Source: Thermaerobacillus caldiproteolyticus
Lineage (GTDB): Bacteria > Bacillota > Bacilli > Bacillales > Anoxybacillaceae
Direction: 5' to 3'
Assembly: GCF_013761245.1 (NCBI RefSeq)
Contig: NZ_JACDUT010000008.1
Location: 1-64,000, forward strand
DNA length: 64,000 nt
This document shows, piece after piece, positions 9,025 through 18,829 of this stretch (the first letter of the stretch is position 1; each line of letters starts with the position of its first letter). The notes under the pieces were generated by a model. That model ran no database searches. It was not told the origin of the DNA and saw only the letters and a list, made by a program, of their open reading frames with translations. Made by a program: the position numbers and the translations under genes.

Positions 9025-9081
9025 ATCTCACACCTCCTATTTATTGTTTATGTTTTTTATAAGAACGTTAGGCTTTATTAG

Positions 9082-9222
9082 TTAGCTCCAACTCCAAATA
9101 GAAGTTCCTACAATAATTAATAAAATGAACAATACAACAATCAACGCAAAATTGAAGCCACCGCCACCGTAGCCACCGTAGCCATATCCTGCACCGCCAT
9201 ATCTTCCACATCCCCAACACAT
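9082..9222 (-). CDS. YjcZ-family sporulation-type small protein (46 aa)
   Basis: The N-terminal half is Gly/Tyr-rich with a CWGCG start. It is followed by the family helix 'FALIVVLFILLIIVG', nearly identical to that of the neighbour at 8941-9024, so the two probably arose by duplication. ATG 9222 follows GGGGGGTGAAAC. An upstream in-frame start at 9270 adds residues that do not fit the family. Confidence 0.8.
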   Translation of the reverse strand: MCWGCGRYGGAGYGYGGYGGGGFNFALIVVLFILLIIVGTSIWSWS

Positions 9223-9403
9223 AAATGTTTCACCCCCCCTATTGAGTATGAAGGGATTACTAAACTTCAATCCCTACTTTTAAATTATGCTCTCAAAAAA
9301 TAGTTGGATTGGACAAACTCACTAATCGATAAGAAAATTCAATATTTACCCTATTAATGTTATTGGATTGCATTTCTGATCATTTTTTTAGATTCAACAA
9401 AGG

Positions 9404-9435
9404 CTAAAAGCGCATGTTATGACATGCGCTTTTAG
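9404..9435. terminator. Bidirectional-looking hairpin
   Basis: CTAAAAGCGCATGT pairs perfectly with ACATGCGCTTTTAG around a TATG loop. It stands in the 9223-9558 stretch, which otherwise shows no gene. Confidence 0.6.
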
Positions 9436-9558
9436 TAAAGATGAAGGAGGTGCATATATTTATCGGTGGCTACTTAGGAGACTTTTCTCTCCCATGTTAT
9501 AAGATATGCAAAATATCATAAATGATAATGGACAAGGGTGGATGTAAACGCGGAATTT

Positions 9559-9780
9559 TTAGCAATGAATTATTAAATATCTATCATATTGGATGTATTC
9601 CTTTCGAGGATGAGGACGGATATTACGAATATTATTCCACTCAGACAAAAGAATAATAACTGTGAGAATAGATGATTGAGAGGCTTCACCATGAGCATCA
9701 AGATCCACAAATGAAGGGCTTGAATCTATAGAAGCAGTAAAAATCGAACCATACCCGTGTTCGCTTATATCACTATTCAT
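9559..9780 (-). CDS. Low-confidence ORF (73 aa), unknown
   Basis: An open frame without a clear ribosome site. The first 35 residues ('HGYGSIFTASIDSSPSF', 'DAHGEASQSS') look protein-like, while the remainder is basic and irregular. It could be a decayed gene. It is downstream of the nrnB-like terminator, so it is not part of that unit. Confidence 0.2.
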   Translation of the reverse strand: MNSDISEHGYGSIFTASIDSSPSFVDLDAHGEASQSSILTVIILLSEWNNIRNIRPHPRKEYIQYDRYLIIHC

Positions 9781-9821
9781 CCCTGGTGCGATATTGGTGA
9801 CTCATTAATTCACCAAGACAA

Positions 9822-9855
9822 TTAAAAAGACCAAATCAGTATGCGATTTGGTCTT
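9822..9855 (-). terminator. Terminator of the nrnB-like gene
   Basis: AAGACCAAATC / GATTTGGTCTT hairpin, with a T-run on the minus strand. Confidence 0.8.
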
Positions 9856-9896
9856 AGAATTGATATGCTATTTTTAGGTCTTGATAATCATCAACA

Positions 9897-11138
9897 TCAG
9901 CTTTTTTGTTTATGTTTATATTGTTGCACAGCTTCTGAATAATGGTTGAGAATCGTTTCTTTCTCTAGTGAAAGGTGTTCGTGCAAATAATCAATGACTG
10001 CGGCGTCTTCCGCTAATCCCGCAGCAAATTGGCGTTTTAAAAATCGCTCAGCTTTTTCTAGACTTTGAAATGACTCGTTCTTACCATCTTCGTAAGAAAT
10101 CACCCATTTATGTTCGTCGTTCGCAAAAAGGAAAAACCATTTTTCTTCATTGTTTTTAAAAAAGAAGCCTCTTTCTTGTTCTTTTGTATTGTATTGATTT
10201 TGTTCGACATCATGGTAAATGGGCGGTAAGCCAAAAGCATTTACAACAAAGAGTGGAAACGTTTTATCGTCGACAAAACAGCCAGATGCTTTCGGATGGC
10301 CGCCTCCGCCAAATTGCTTCGCAAACTCTGCCACATTGATCGTATCATGAATCGTCCGAAATCCGATATGTTTCGTGCCGAGGTTGACCATTGCGACAAG
10401 GTCTAAATGCGGACACCGCTTTGATAAGGCATTCCCTAACTCCGATATATACCGCTCTGCAAACACAACACCGACACAATGGTCATTGATCCAAAGTTGA
10501 ACCATTTGTTTTTGTTTCATGCGAATATACCGATTGATTTTCTTTTCTTCCAAATTAAGAATAAGCTCTTCCGTCTCCGTTAACGAAAATGGAGCATTTG
10601 CAGTTAGGCGCTCTTTCATTTGATCAAAAAATTCATCAATTCCTAAAATCGAAAACAAATCATTGAGCCGTTTTGCTTGCACATTATTCGTTTCTTCCCA
10701 TTCCCATGTATCATATTGGCGAACGAGGTCGACAAACTCGTCAAGCGTTTCGTTACGCTCTAATTTTTGTTCGCGAACAAGGTATTCATAAAATAATGAC
10801 GTCGCACAAGTCTTTTTTCCAGACTCATCAGTAGGTTGAACCCATCCCCACGGGTATTCATTAAAATGCAAAGCGGTAATGTGATGATCAATCACCTGTA
10901 CATGTTTCCCGGCCGCAAATCGTTCCGCCAGTTTTTTTTCAACATCTGCTCCAACCGCTAAATCTGTAATAAATATGTGTGCTTCGTCATGTTCTTCGTT
11001 TTCAATAAATTGCTGCACTCGTTCGTCTAAGTTCCGATATGAACAATAAGAAATGCTTACCTCATCCTCAAAGGCGATTTTCGCCAACAGTCCACAACCA
11101 ATTCCATCTAAATCGCTGTCCGTAAACAGTTTAATCAT
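9897..11138 (-). CDS. nrnB: DHH-family phosphoesterase (NrnB/YngD-like oligoribonuclease)
   Basis: 413 residues. It has the DHH-domain metal-binding motifs 'FTDSDLDGIG' at the N-terminus and 'QVIDHH' near residue 85. The DHHA1 motif 'GGGGHPKASG' lies near residue 285. B. subtilis NrnB (YngD) is a cytoplasmic exonuclease that degrades short RNAs from the 3' end, and length and layout fit. The last ~120 residues form a less conserved tail. RBS AAGGAAGG precedes ATG 11138. The upstream yojO ends ~50 nt away on the same strand, so co-transcription with yojN-yojO is likely. Other DHH phosphoesterase roles (c-di-AMP or pAp hydrolysis) cannot be excluded. Confidence 0.8.
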   Translation of the reverse strand: MIKLFTDSDLDGIGCGLLAKIAFEDEVSISYCSYRNLDERVQQFIENEEHDEAHIFITDLAVGADVEKKLAERFAAGKHVQVIDHHITALHFNEYPWGWVQPTDESGKKTCATSLFYEYLVREQKLERNETLDEFVDLVRQYDTWEWEETNNVQAKRLNDLFSILGIDEFFDQMKERLTANAPFSLTETEELILNLEEKKINRYIRMKQKQMVQLWINDHCVGVVFAERYISELGNALSKRCPHLDLVAMVNLGTKHIGFRTIHDTINVAEFAKQFGGGGHPKASGCFVDDKTFPLFVVNAFGLPPIYHDVEQNQYNTKEQERGFFFKNNEEKWFFLFANDEHKWVISYEDGKNESFQSLEKAERFLKRQFAAGLAEDAAVIDYLHEHLSLEKETILNHYSEAVQQYKHKQKS

Positions 11139-11187
11139 CGCCGATCCTTCCTTTTCTTTATCATCATTCCCATTCTTTGATGATTTG

Positions 11188-13107
11188 TTACAAACTTTTG
11201 TACAACAATTTTTTTAAAAGCGGAAACAATATGTCAGGCAATTGTTCTACGTTCGGAACGAGAATGCTATGTTTTCCATAAATATTTTGAATCGTTGTTT
11301 GTTGGCCTTCGTCGATATCTCCGTTAGCCAAAAAGACGTTAATGACTTCAATTCCATGTTTTCGCGCTTCTAGCACCGCTTCATGGGTGTCGATAATTCC
11401 GTTTTGTTCGTATCCAAATGCCGCTGGTTCTCCGTCGGAAAACACAAGTAAAAATTTTTGCTTTTCAGTGCGCTGCAACAGCTGTTCTGTCATGATGCGA
11501 ATTGCAAAGCCATCACGGTTATCTTCTTCTGGTTCCAGTTGCATAATTTTTGCACCGCTCTGTTTTTTTAGTGACTCAGAAAATGAAATGACCGTTTGAA
11601 AATAATTTGGCTGCTTTGTTTCAGTTGCTTCGTTCGGATCTTCCCAAAACCCGACAATTTGATGGGGAACAAACACGGATTTCAATGCCTCATGAAACAA
11701 AATAATCCCCCGTTTCGTTTCTTCCATTTTATCGTGCATGGACGCAGAACAGTCTACAAGCAACGTAAACACCGCATCAATTTGTGCAGACGGCTCATGC
11801 TTTTTATAAAATAGTCGTGGCTGTTCATCGGTCCATAATCGAAGCAATTTTTTATGCAAGCGGCCAAAATGTAAGTCGGTGCGCGGTAATGTCTTTTTAT
11901 GCTCTAATGTTTTTTCGATCATTTGTTTGAGTTTTTTCTGGTACGGTATAATTTCTGCTTTCTTTTTCTCGTACTCAGCCATTTGCTGAAAAGAAGGGGG
12001 ATTTGGAGATAAAAAGATCGCTTGTGCATAGCGATTTTCTTTTCCATAAACATAGCCCTCTCCGCTTTTACGAACGTCACGTTTTTGCTCGTATGCGCTT
12101 CGTTTTGCATAATCGTTTTGTGTGCTTTTTCGAGCGGAACCTTGAACAATCGCTAACGCTTGATCCCCTTCTTCCCCCTCGCGCACCCCTTCTCCTAATA
12201 AATCTGTTTGTGAGCCTTGTTCAAGCTCAAACCGCAAGAAGCTTTTTGTCATGTCACTTGTTTCCCGATGCCATGTCGGTAACGTTTCTTCATGAATGTC
12301 TTCGTCTCCCTGTTTCTCTTTATCGAGCACATCGCAATTGTTTAGCGGATCTTTTCGTTTAAGGTCATCAATTGTAAATGCCGGTTCTTCAAGTTCATAG
12401 CCATGCTCGGGAAGATAAAAATACGTATTCAACATATCATTTTCTAACACCCCATCAAGTGCATCGATGAGGGTGAATGTCACACGAGCTATGTCTTTTG
12501 TAGAAACGGCATCAAAAAATTGGCTGATCGTTTGGCGAATCCAAGGCATCATACGGTTGATGTTTTCGTGAATGGACGGTACATCTTCAAGTGGTGATTC
12601 TGATGTTAATAATAAGTACATAACATTAAATAAGGCATCGGTATGAACGCTTTTGACAAGGTTGACGTTTGCTTGACTTTGAAAATAGCGTCGGTACACT
12701 TCGCGGCGAACACGAAACCACTTTTTTGTTCCTGGGCGTTCTTTTTTACAAATTTCTTCGAGACGTAAATCTTCGGCAAGCATAAATAGTTGTTTGGCAA
12801 AGTTGGGAAGAGATGTGGCTTTGACTTGCTCGATGAAGGCCACCACTTCGGAAACATCCATATGAAAAAGGTTCCCGATTGCCCGCAAGCATACATCGCT
12901 TTTTAAACCGTTTACTTTTTCTTCGATTGGTCGATTGTCCCAAAAATAGCTGACGTACAGTTTGCGGTTTCGGAAATCAAGGTAGGATTGATAACCGAAT
13001 TCGACTTCCCAATCGCTTTGTTTTGTCAATGTTTTCGCTAAATCTGATAGCTGCATGAACAAAAATGAATCGATTTTTTTGTCATTAAATTGGATGAACC
13101 GTTTCAT
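11188..13107 (-). CDS. yojO: VWA-domain protein YojO (NorD/CoxE-like)
   Basis: 639 residues. The N-terminal ~400 are helical and charged. The C-terminal ~200 form a von Willebrand A domain with a MIDAS motif (D-C-S-A-S in 'LLVDCSASMHD') and 'LLVFSDGEPAAFG'. With the MoxR ATPase encoded just upstream it forms the usual MoxR-VWA pair, thought to act as a chaperone inserting cofactors or remodelling a target enzyme. The target is unknown in Bacillus. ATG 13107 follows GAGGGATCATCC and lies 10 nt after yojN. A longer start at 13170 would overlap yojN and is rejected. Confidence 0.85.
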   Translation of the reverse strand: MKRFIQFNDKKIDSFLFMQLSDLAKTLTKQSDWEVEFGYQSYLDFRNRKLYVSYFWDNRPIEEKVNGLKSDVCLRAIGNLFHMDVSEVVAFIEQVKATSLPNFAKQLFMLAEDLRLEEICKKERPGTKKWFRVRREVYRRYFQSQANVNLVKSVHTDALFNVMYLLLTSESPLEDVPSIHENINRMMPWIRQTISQFFDAVSTKDIARVTFTLIDALDGVLENDMLNTYFYLPEHGYELEEPAFTIDDLKRKDPLNNCDVLDKEKQGDEDIHEETLPTWHRETSDMTKSFLRFELEQGSQTDLLGEGVREGEEGDQALAIVQGSARKSTQNDYAKRSAYEQKRDVRKSGEGYVYGKENRYAQAIFLSPNPPSFQQMAEYEKKKAEIIPYQKKLKQMIEKTLEHKKTLPRTDLHFGRLHKKLLRLWTDEQPRLFYKKHEPSAQIDAVFTLLVDCSASMHDKMEETKRGIILFHEALKSVFVPHQIVGFWEDPNEATETKQPNYFQTVISFSESLKKQSGAKIMQLEPEEDNRDGFAIRIMTEQLLQRTEKQKFLLVFSDGEPAAFGYEQNGIIDTHEAVLEARKHGIEVINVFLANGDIDEGQQTTIQNIYGKHSILVPNVEQLPDILFPLLKKLLYKSL

Positions 13108-13117
13108 GGATGATCCC

Positions 13118-13996
13118 TCACTCAAAGAGCGTTTCCGCGATGTTTTGCACCGCCGCTTTTTCCCGTTCATCCTCTAGTTTTTCGATAATTCCGCGCTGAA
13201 TAGCACGAAGCGGTGGCAAGTACACGGCTAAATCACACGTATCGATGAGCGCTCTAATGGAAGCGGCTTCCTCAGAAATGTGTCCATGTTTGGCTTGCGT
13301 AATTAAGTCGGCGGATAGTGTCACAAAGCGATCAATGAGCGTTTTGTCCGTTAATTTTGTCTGTGCCATTAACACCGATTTTAATGTATCTCCTTGAATA
13401 TACGGAACATCGATAACAACAAATCGGTTTTTTAGCGCTTCGTTCAGCGGCACCGTACCGACATAGCCTTCATTGATGGCAGCAATAACTCCAAATGTCT
13501 CTTTTGCCTTGATGACTTCCCCTGTAAATGGGTTTGTGATCATTTTTCGATAGTCTAATACCCCGTTTAAAATCGGTAATGTTTCCGGTTTGGCCATATT
13601 AATTTCATCAATATATAACAAATGCCCTTTTGTCATTGCCTGAATAACAGGACCTGGAATAAACTCAATGGTCGTTTTTCCGTCGCGATTTTGAATCGTC
13701 TTAAAGCCAAGCAGTGCTTCCGCATCTAAATCGACGGAGCAGTTAACACTATGCATCGGTTGGCCGAATAAAAACGATAACGTTTCCGCTAGTTTCGTTT
13801 TTCCAGAACCCGTCGGCCCTTTTAATAATACATTTTTCCCAAGTGACAGCGCCACGATGGCGTCGTATAAAATCGATTCATCGGCTGGAGTATAGCCTCC
13901 TTTTCCGATGAGATCGGCATTTTCGCTATTAGAAAATTGCTGTTTTCTATGTTGAATGATTTGTTCGATGTCATACGGCAGTGATGTAAGCTTCAC
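13118..13996 (-). CDS. yojN: MoxR-family AAA+ ATPase YojN (NorQ-like)
   Basis: 292 residues. Walker A '[12 protein letters not shown]' lies near residue 60, Walker B '[10 protein letters not shown]' near 125 and a sensor-type 'NRFVV' later on, all standard for MoxR AAA+ ATPases of the NorQ/CbbQ branch. It works with the downstream VWA protein. The GTG start at 13996 has RBS GAAAGGA. First gene of a likely yojN-yojO-nrnB unit. Confidence 0.9.
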   Translation of the reverse strand: MKLTSLPYDIEQIIQHRKQQFSNSENADLIGKGGYTPADESILYDAIVALSLGKNVLLKGPTGSGKTKLAETLSFLFGQPMHSVNCSVDLDAEALLGFKTIQNRDGKTTIEFIPGPVIQAMTKGHLLYIDEINMAKPETLPILNGVLDYRKMITNPFTGEVIKAKETFGVIAAINEGYVGTVPLNEALKNRFVVIDVPYIQGDTLKSVLMAQTKLTDKTLIDRFVTLSADLITQAKHGHISEEAASIRALIDTCDLAVYLPPLRAIQRGIIEKLEDEREKAAVQNIAETLFE

Positions 13997-14150
13997 GATG
14001 TATTCGTCCTTTCTCTTGTTTTCATAAATACGTTATTATTCTACTAGATAAATGACAGTGACGCAAAAAAAGATGATTGTTTTATATAAAAATATTATGT
14101 AAACAAAAAGAAAAAGGAGAGCTTTGCAAATATGTAAAAATGCTCTCCCA

Positions 14151-14525
14151 TTAGCTGAAATTGTCCTTAATCGCTTTTCGAATGAGCGCTTCACAGCGGT
14201 CTAATTCCGCTTTTAATTGCCTTTTATACAACTTCGCTTTTTCATAGCCGCCATCGGCAAACCGATAATACACTACCTCTTGATATTTCATTCCTTCCTT
14301 CTTTTGTTTGACTTGTTTTAAAATCCCGTCTTCGATTAAGTCATGGAGCGCTTTATATACTTCAGAGTGGTTCGGCTTGTAGCCATATGGCTTAAACTCT
14401 TGCCGAAGCACATCTAATATTTTGAGTCCGTATAGACGTTCTTGTTCTGTCAATGTGATTAAATACAATTTTAAAAACGCACGTTGTTTTAAAAGAAAAC
14501 CGCTGGATGTTCGTTTTTCACCCAT
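14151..14525 (-). CDS. rtp: Replication terminator protein Rtp
   Basis: 124 residues, very close in length and sequence pattern to B. subtilis RTP ('GFLLKQRAFLKLYLITLTEQ', 'KPNHSEVYKALHDL', 'AKLYKRQLKAELDRCE'). RTP is a winged-helix dimer that binds Ter sites and blocks the replicative helicase with polarity. ATG 14525 follows GAGGTGAAATC. A Ter-like sequence lies about 100 nt upstream (14621-14643), the arrangement seen in B. subtilis, where RTP represses its own promoter by binding adjacent Ter sites. Three more Ter-like sites lie further along the window. Confidence 0.97.
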   Translation of the reverse strand: MGEKRTSSGFLLKQRAFLKLYLITLTEQERLYGLKILDVLRQEFKPYGYKPNHSEVYKALHDLIEDGILKQVKQKKEGMKYQEVVYYRFADGGYEKAKLYKRQLKAELDRCEALIRKAIKDNFS

Positions 14526-14620
14526 TGATTGATTTCACCTCTTTCGAACAAAGATTCTTTTCTTTTATTGTACTAATTCCATTGTATTAATGAAAATCCT
14601 GCTTTTTGTGTTTGTTTTTT

Positions 14621-14643
14621 ATTTAGAACATAGTTTTATTAGT
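14621..14643 (-). promoter_or_regulatory. Ter site 1 (Rtp-binding replication arrest site), upstream of rtp
   Basis: The minus strand reads ACTAATAAAACTATG then TTCTAAAT, matching the B. subtilis Ter pattern ACTAAnnnnnCTATGTnCnAAAT. It lies between rtp and the purU terminator, so it can also serve as the rtp autoregulatory site. Confidence 0.9.
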
Positions 14644-14653
14644 AGGATACAGT

Positions 14654-14686
14654 AAAAAAGGAAGAAAGAGTTTCCCCTTTCTTCGT
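14654..14686 (-). terminator. Terminator of purU
   Basis: GAAGAAAG / CTTTCTTC hairpin, with an A-run on the plus strand giving a T-run on the minus strand. Confidence 0.65.
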
Positions 14687-15589
14687 TCAATGAAAGACGA
14701 TCGTTTTATTGCCGTAAATAATGACGCGATCTTCTAAATGCCATTTTAACGCGCGGGAAAGTACGGTTTTTTCAATAATTCGTCCAATTCGTTTTAAATC
14801 TTCCGGATGATGTCGATGGTCAACCCTCGCCACGTCTTGTTCGATAATCGGGCCTTCATCTAAATCATCAGTTACATAGTGCGATGTCGCGCCGATTAAC
14901 TTTACGCCACGTTCATAGGCGCGTTCGTATGGTCTGGCTCCGACAAAAGCCGGCAAAAAGGAATGATGAATGTTAATGATTCGTGACGGGAACTCAGCGA
15001 CAAAATTTGGCGACAAAATTTGCATATAACGAGCAAGAACAATAGTATCAACTTGATATTCTTTTAATAATGATAATTGTTTCTGTTCTGCTTCCGATTT
15101 ATTTTCTTTTGTGACAGGAATGCAGTAGTAAGGAATCCCAAGTGATTCCACACTATTTCTCATATGTTCGTGATTGCTGATGACAAGTGCAATATCAGCA
15201 AGCAACTCCCCTGCCTGCCATTCCCATAACAACTCTAGCAAGCAATGTTCTTCTTTTGAAACGAAAATCGCAATTCGTTTAATATCGTTATGTAAATGAA
15301 GTCGCCAGTTCATTTGAAACGACTGAGCAATTGATGTAAATCCGTTTTCGATTTCTTGCTTTCTTTCCGCAATGTTTGGGCAATCGAATTCAATTCGCAA
15401 GAAAAACGTGCCACCTTCAGGATCGGTGGAATATTGACTAGATTCTACGATATTTGCATCTTGTTCGTATAAAAAAGATGTAACTGCTGCAACAATTCCC
15501 GGTTTGTCTGGGCATGAAATTACTAAACGGGCGCGATTTTGGTAGTTTTGTAAAAACGTTTGCCAACGACGTTCTCGAAATGTGTGCAT
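14687..15589 (-). CDS. purU: Formyltetrahydrofolate deformylase
   Basis: 300 residues. The N-terminal ACT domain ('LVISCPDKPGIVAAVTSFL') is followed by a formyltransferase-fold domain with 'IINIHHSFLPAF' and 'HYVTDDLDEGPIIEQ', which carry the catalytic Asn/His and Asp of PurU. It hydrolyses 10-formyl-THF to formate and THF, balancing one-carbon pools and feeding PurT-type purine synthesis. ATG 15589 follows AGGAGG. It is flanked by terminators on both sides, so it is a single-gene unit. Length is normal, if the ~15-residue N-terminal extension is counted. Confidence 0.95.
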   Translation of the reverse strand: MHTFRERRWQTFLQNYQNRARLVISCPDKPGIVAAVTSFLYEQDANIVESSQYSTDPEGGTFFLRIEFDCPNIAERKQEIENGFTSIAQSFQMNWRLHLHNDIKRIAIFVSKEEHCLLELLWEWQAGELLADIALVISNHEHMRNSVESLGIPYYCIPVTKENKSEAEQKQLSLLKEYQVDTIVLARYMQILSPNFVAEFPSRIINIHHSFLPAFVGARPYERAYERGVKLIGATSHYVTDDLDEGPIIEQDVARVDHRHHPEDLKRIGRIIEKTVLSRALKWHLEDRVIIYGNKTIVFH

Positions 15590-15633
15590 GTTTGCTGTTC
15601 CTCCTATTATGACAATTTTTTATTCATCATACA

Positions 15634-15666
15634 AAAAAACGGTCGGAATTCCAACCGTTTTTTATT
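15634..15666 (-). terminator. Terminator of msrAB
   Basis: AAAAAACGGT / ACCGTTTTTT with an internal GGAATTCC. It overlaps the msrAB stop codon. Confidence 0.85.
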
Positions 15667-16612
15667 TAAACAAAGACAAATATTGTCCGTATCCTTCTTT
15701 TTCTAAATCTTCTTTTGGAATAAATCGCAATGCCGCCGAATTAATACAATAACGAAGTCCCGTTGGTGCCGGACCGTCGTTAAAGACATGACCAAGATGA
15801 GAATCGGCTTGGCGGCTGCGGACTTCGGTACGAATCATCCCGTGACTAAGATCTAGCTCAGTTTTAATATTTTCCGGATGAAGCGGCTTAGTAAAACTTG
15901 GCCAGCCACAACCGGAATCAAATTGGTCCAACGAACTAAATAGCGGCTCTCCTGATACAATATCGACATAAATTCCTTCTCGTGTATTATTCCAATATGG
16001 ATTATCAAATGGCGGTTCGGTTCCGTTTCTCTGCGTCACCTCGTATTGAAGAGGAGTTAGTTTTTTTCGCAACATCTCATCCCGTTCTTTATCAAGCCAG
16101 TGCTTTTTCAAAAAAGCGTCGCGTCCAGAACCGACTCGGTAAAGCTTATAACGAATCGGATTTTTCTTATGATAATCTTGATGATAATCTTCCGCTGGAT
16201 AAAACGTTGAAGCAGGCAAAATTTTGGTTACAATCGGTTTGGAGAAACGACCGCTTTCTTCTAATTCTCGTTTCGATTTCTCCGCTAAACGGCGTTGTTC
16301 CTCGCTATGGTAAAAAATCGCTGTTCGGTATGATTCACCGCGATCATGAAACTGCCCGCCCTCATCGGTTGGGTCAATTTGTCGCCAGTAAATATCGAGC
16401 AGTTTTTCGTAAGGAAAAATGTCCGGATCAAACGTAATTTGCACTGCCTCATAATGGCCGGTTGTTTGTGTGCACACTTCTTCGTACGTTGGGTTTTCTT
16501 TGTGGCCGCCTGTATATCCCGATACAACTTTGATAATCCCCGGCTGTTCTTCAAATGGCGATACCATGCACCAAAAACAGCCGCCGGCAAACGTGGCTAA
16601 TTCGTATCCCAT
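15662..16612 (-). CDS. msrAB: Fused peptide methionine sulfoxide reductase MsrA-MsrB
   Basis: 316 residues. MsrA occupies the first ~155, with the catalytic Cys in 'AGGCFWC'. MsrB is C-terminal, with 'CGWPSF', 'HLGHVF' and the catalytic Cys in '[11 protein letters not shown]'. The two halves reduce the S and R epimers of methionine sulfoxide, repairing oxidised proteins. The zinc-binding CxxC pairs of many MsrB proteins are not seen here. Start ATG 16612 has AGGAGG about 10 nt upstream. Single-gene unit between terminators. Confidence 0.95.
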   Translation of the reverse strand: MGYELATFAGGCFWCMVSPFEEQPGIIKVVSGYTGGHKENPTYEEVCTQTTGHYEAVQITFDPDIFPYEKLLDIYWRQIDPTDEGGQFHDRGESYRTAIFYHSEEQRRLAEKSKRELEESGRFSKPIVTKILPASTFYPAEDYHQDYHKKNPIRYKLYRVGSGRDAFLKKHWLDKERDEMLRKKLTPLQYEVTQRNGTEPPFDNPYWNNTREGIYVDIVSGEPLFSSLDQFDSGCGWPSFTKPLHPENIKTELDLSHGMIRTEVRSRQADSHLGHVFNDGPAPTGLRYCINSAALRFIPKEDLEKEGYGQYLSLFK

Positions 16613-16652
16613 CCGTCACTATACCTCCTTTTCTTTATAATACCCGAAAATA

Positions 16653-16692
16653 ACGAAAAAGGCATCTCTTGTGAACGGGAGAGATGCCTTTT
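16653..16692 (-). terminator. Terminator of hmp
   Basis: AAAGGCATCTCT / AGAGATGCCTTT hairpin with flanking A/T runs. Confidence 0.8.
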
Positions 16693-16696
16693 CAAG

Positions 16697-17934
16697 TTAT
16701 TTCGTTAAATCACCAGCTGGTCCAAAAAATTCATAGTGAATTCGTTCTTCCGGCACGCCCCATTCTTTTAAGGCGTGATAGACCGTTTTCATAAACGGAA
16801 TCGGACCGCAGAAATAAAAGTTTGCCTTTTTCTCATGAACAACTGATTGAAGCCAAGGCCAATCAATGAATCCTTCCTTCGCAAAATAAGGATTTTGTCG
16901 ATCCTTATCAGAAGGAGATTGATAGCACACATAATAAGAAAGTGTTGGATGTTGTTCCGCTAAGCGGCGCATATGCCCATCAAACGCATGAACATTTCCG
17001 TTGATTGCCGCGTGAATAAATGTCACGTTCCGCTTTGGTTGCCGCTCGACAAGCGTATTGACCATGCTGAGTAGTGGTGTAATTCCAACTCCGCCGCTTA
17101 TGAGAACTACCGGCGTATCATCCGTTATATCAAGCGTGAAAACGCCTGCTGGGGCGCTTAATTCTAATATATCTCCTGCATGGATATGTTCATGTAAATA
17201 GTTGGAAACAATTCCTGCTGGTTTTTCCTCGGTCGCTGCTTCTCGTTTTACACTAATGCGATAATACTCTTTTCCTGGTGCATCCGACAAACTGTATTGG
17301 CGAATATGCGTGTATGTCTCGCCAGGAATGCGAACTTTGACACTAACATATTGCCCCGGTAAAAACTCGCTAATATCGCCACCGTCTTCCGGCACTAAAT
17401 AAAAGGACGTAATTACATCGCTTTCTTTCACTTTTTTCTGTACAACAAACTTGCGGAAGTCTTTCCATCCTCCTCGTTTCGTCGCCGCTTCGTTGTACAT
17501 TTGTTCTTCTATTTGAATAAACACATCAGCAATCACTTCGTATGCTTCTTTCCACGCTTCGATAATGTCATCGGTCGCCGCATCACCTAATACATCCTTA
17601 ATCGCTAATAGTAAGTACTTTCCGACAATCGGATAATGTTCCGGCTTCACTCCTAAGCTTCGGTGCTTATGAGCAATTTGTTTGACAACCGGTAAAATCA
17701 TCTCCAAACGGTCGATATGTTTGGCTGCCTCATATACTGCGGCTGCGAGCGCCTTTTGTTGCCGCCCTTGTTTTTGATTGACATGGTTAAAAATGTTGAG
17801 TAGTTCTGGATGATTGGACAACATGAGTTGATAAAAATGCTTTGTAATCTGTTCTCCGTGCTCTTCAAGAACAGGAACGGTAGATTGGACGATTTGAATC
17901 GTTTTTTCACTTAATAGTGGCTTTGTCGTACTCA
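16697..17934 (-). CDS. hmp: Flavohemoprotein (nitric oxide dioxygenase)
   Basis: 412 residues from ATG 17934. The globin domain (1-140) has the proximal-histidine region 'HKHRSLGVKPEHYPIVG'. Next come the FAD domain with 'RQYSLSD' and the NAD domain with 'GGVGITPLLSM' and a C-terminal 'HYEFFGP'. It converts NO and O2 to nitrate using NADPH and protects from nitrosative stress. The in-frame extension to 18007 runs through the operator palindrome, so it is not translated. It is divergent from nsrR, which probably represses it through the two operators between them. Confidence 0.97.
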
Positions 17935-17954
17935 TTCCTATATCCCCTCGCAAA

Positions 17955-17977
17955 AAGATGTATTTTATATACATCTT
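17955..17977. promoter_or_regulatory. NsrR operator 1 upstream of hmp
   Basis: A 23-nt palindrome: AAGATGTAT, 5-nt spacer, ATACATCTT. It fits the ATGTATnTnAAATACAT-type NsrR boxes of Bacillus and lies 21 nt before the hmp start. Confidence 0.8.
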
Positions 17978-18006
17978 TATTGAAGCATATAGTTTATCTA
18001 AAAGCA

Positions 18007-18021
18007 ATATTTCAAATACAT
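18007..18021. promoter_or_regulatory. NsrR operator 2 (weaker)
   Basis: ATATTTCAAATACAT, an imperfect copy of the same box, 52 nt from operator 1 and about 95 nt before nsrR. It may allow autoregulation or cooperative binding. Confidence 0.6.
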
Positions 18022-18115
18022 CTTTAATAAATTGTTCACAATTGAATGATTTTAAAATTGAAGCTTTTTTATGCTAAAATGAACGATAGAACAAGACTTT
18101 AAAGGTGTGAATATC

Positions 18116-18553
18116 ATGCAGTTAACAAACTATACAGAGTATGCCCTGCGCGTACTCCTCTTTTTAGGAACGCTCGAAGCCGGGGAAAAAACGAGCATTA
18201 AAGAAATTTCCCAGGCATTTGCAATTTCAGAAAATCACTTAAGCAAAATTGTGTATGAACTTGGGAAGCTGGGATTTATCGAAACAATCCGCGGACGAAA
18301 CGGGGGCATTCGCCTTGCTATGCAGCCAGAAGAAATTCGAATTGGTGCGGTTGTTCGAAAGACAGAAGATAATCTATCCCTTGTGGAATGTTTTGCTAGT
18401 CACGGAAACCATTGTGTCATTACTCCTGTCTGTCAATTAAAACACGTGCTACATGAAGCGCTAGAAGCGTTTTTGTGTGTACTTGATTCATATACATTAG
18501 CGGATTTACTTCATAATAAACAAAGCTTGCAAACAATTTTCAAACAAGTTTGA
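18116..18553 (+). CDS. nsrR: Nitric-oxide-sensing repressor NsrR (Rrf2 family, Fe-S)
   Basis: 145 residues from ATG 18116 (RBS AAAGGTGTGAAT). The Rrf2 winged helix opens 'MQLTNYTEYALRVLLFLG'. Three cysteines in 'CFASHGNHCVITPVC' match the cluster ligands of B. subtilis NsrR. NO attack on its 4Fe-4S cluster releases DNA and derepresses hmp. Divergent from hmp. Confidence 0.95.
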   Translation: MQLTNYTEYALRVLLFLGTLEAGEKTSIKEISQAFAISENHLSKIVYELGKLGFIETIRGRNGGIRLAMQPEEIRIGAVVRKTEDNLSLVECFASHGNHCVITPVCQLKHVLHEALEAFLCVLDSYTLADLLHNKQSLQTIFKQV

Positions 18554-18590
18554 GGTTTGCTTATCATTTAGGAGCAAACCTCTTTTATTT
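18552..18590 (+). terminator. Terminator of nsrR
   Basis: GAGGTTTGCT / AGCAAACCTC followed by TTTTATTTTT. Confidence 0.9.
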
Positions 18591-18829
18591 TTCCGTTTTT
18601 TATACATACTAATAAACAGGTAGAGAAAGCCACGTGCTTACAGCTTCTATAGGGATTCCAGCTGGTCAATAATGAAAAAAGAAGCAATCCCAATCCGAAC
18701 GTGTGGAGATATTCGACACAGACCAATGGCTCTCTGTTTAAATGAATCTCCTTCGTTTGTCACATTTCGCAAAATATATTAATATTAGAAAGGTATGAGA
18801 AAAACTAGAGATTGTTGAAGGAGGTTACA

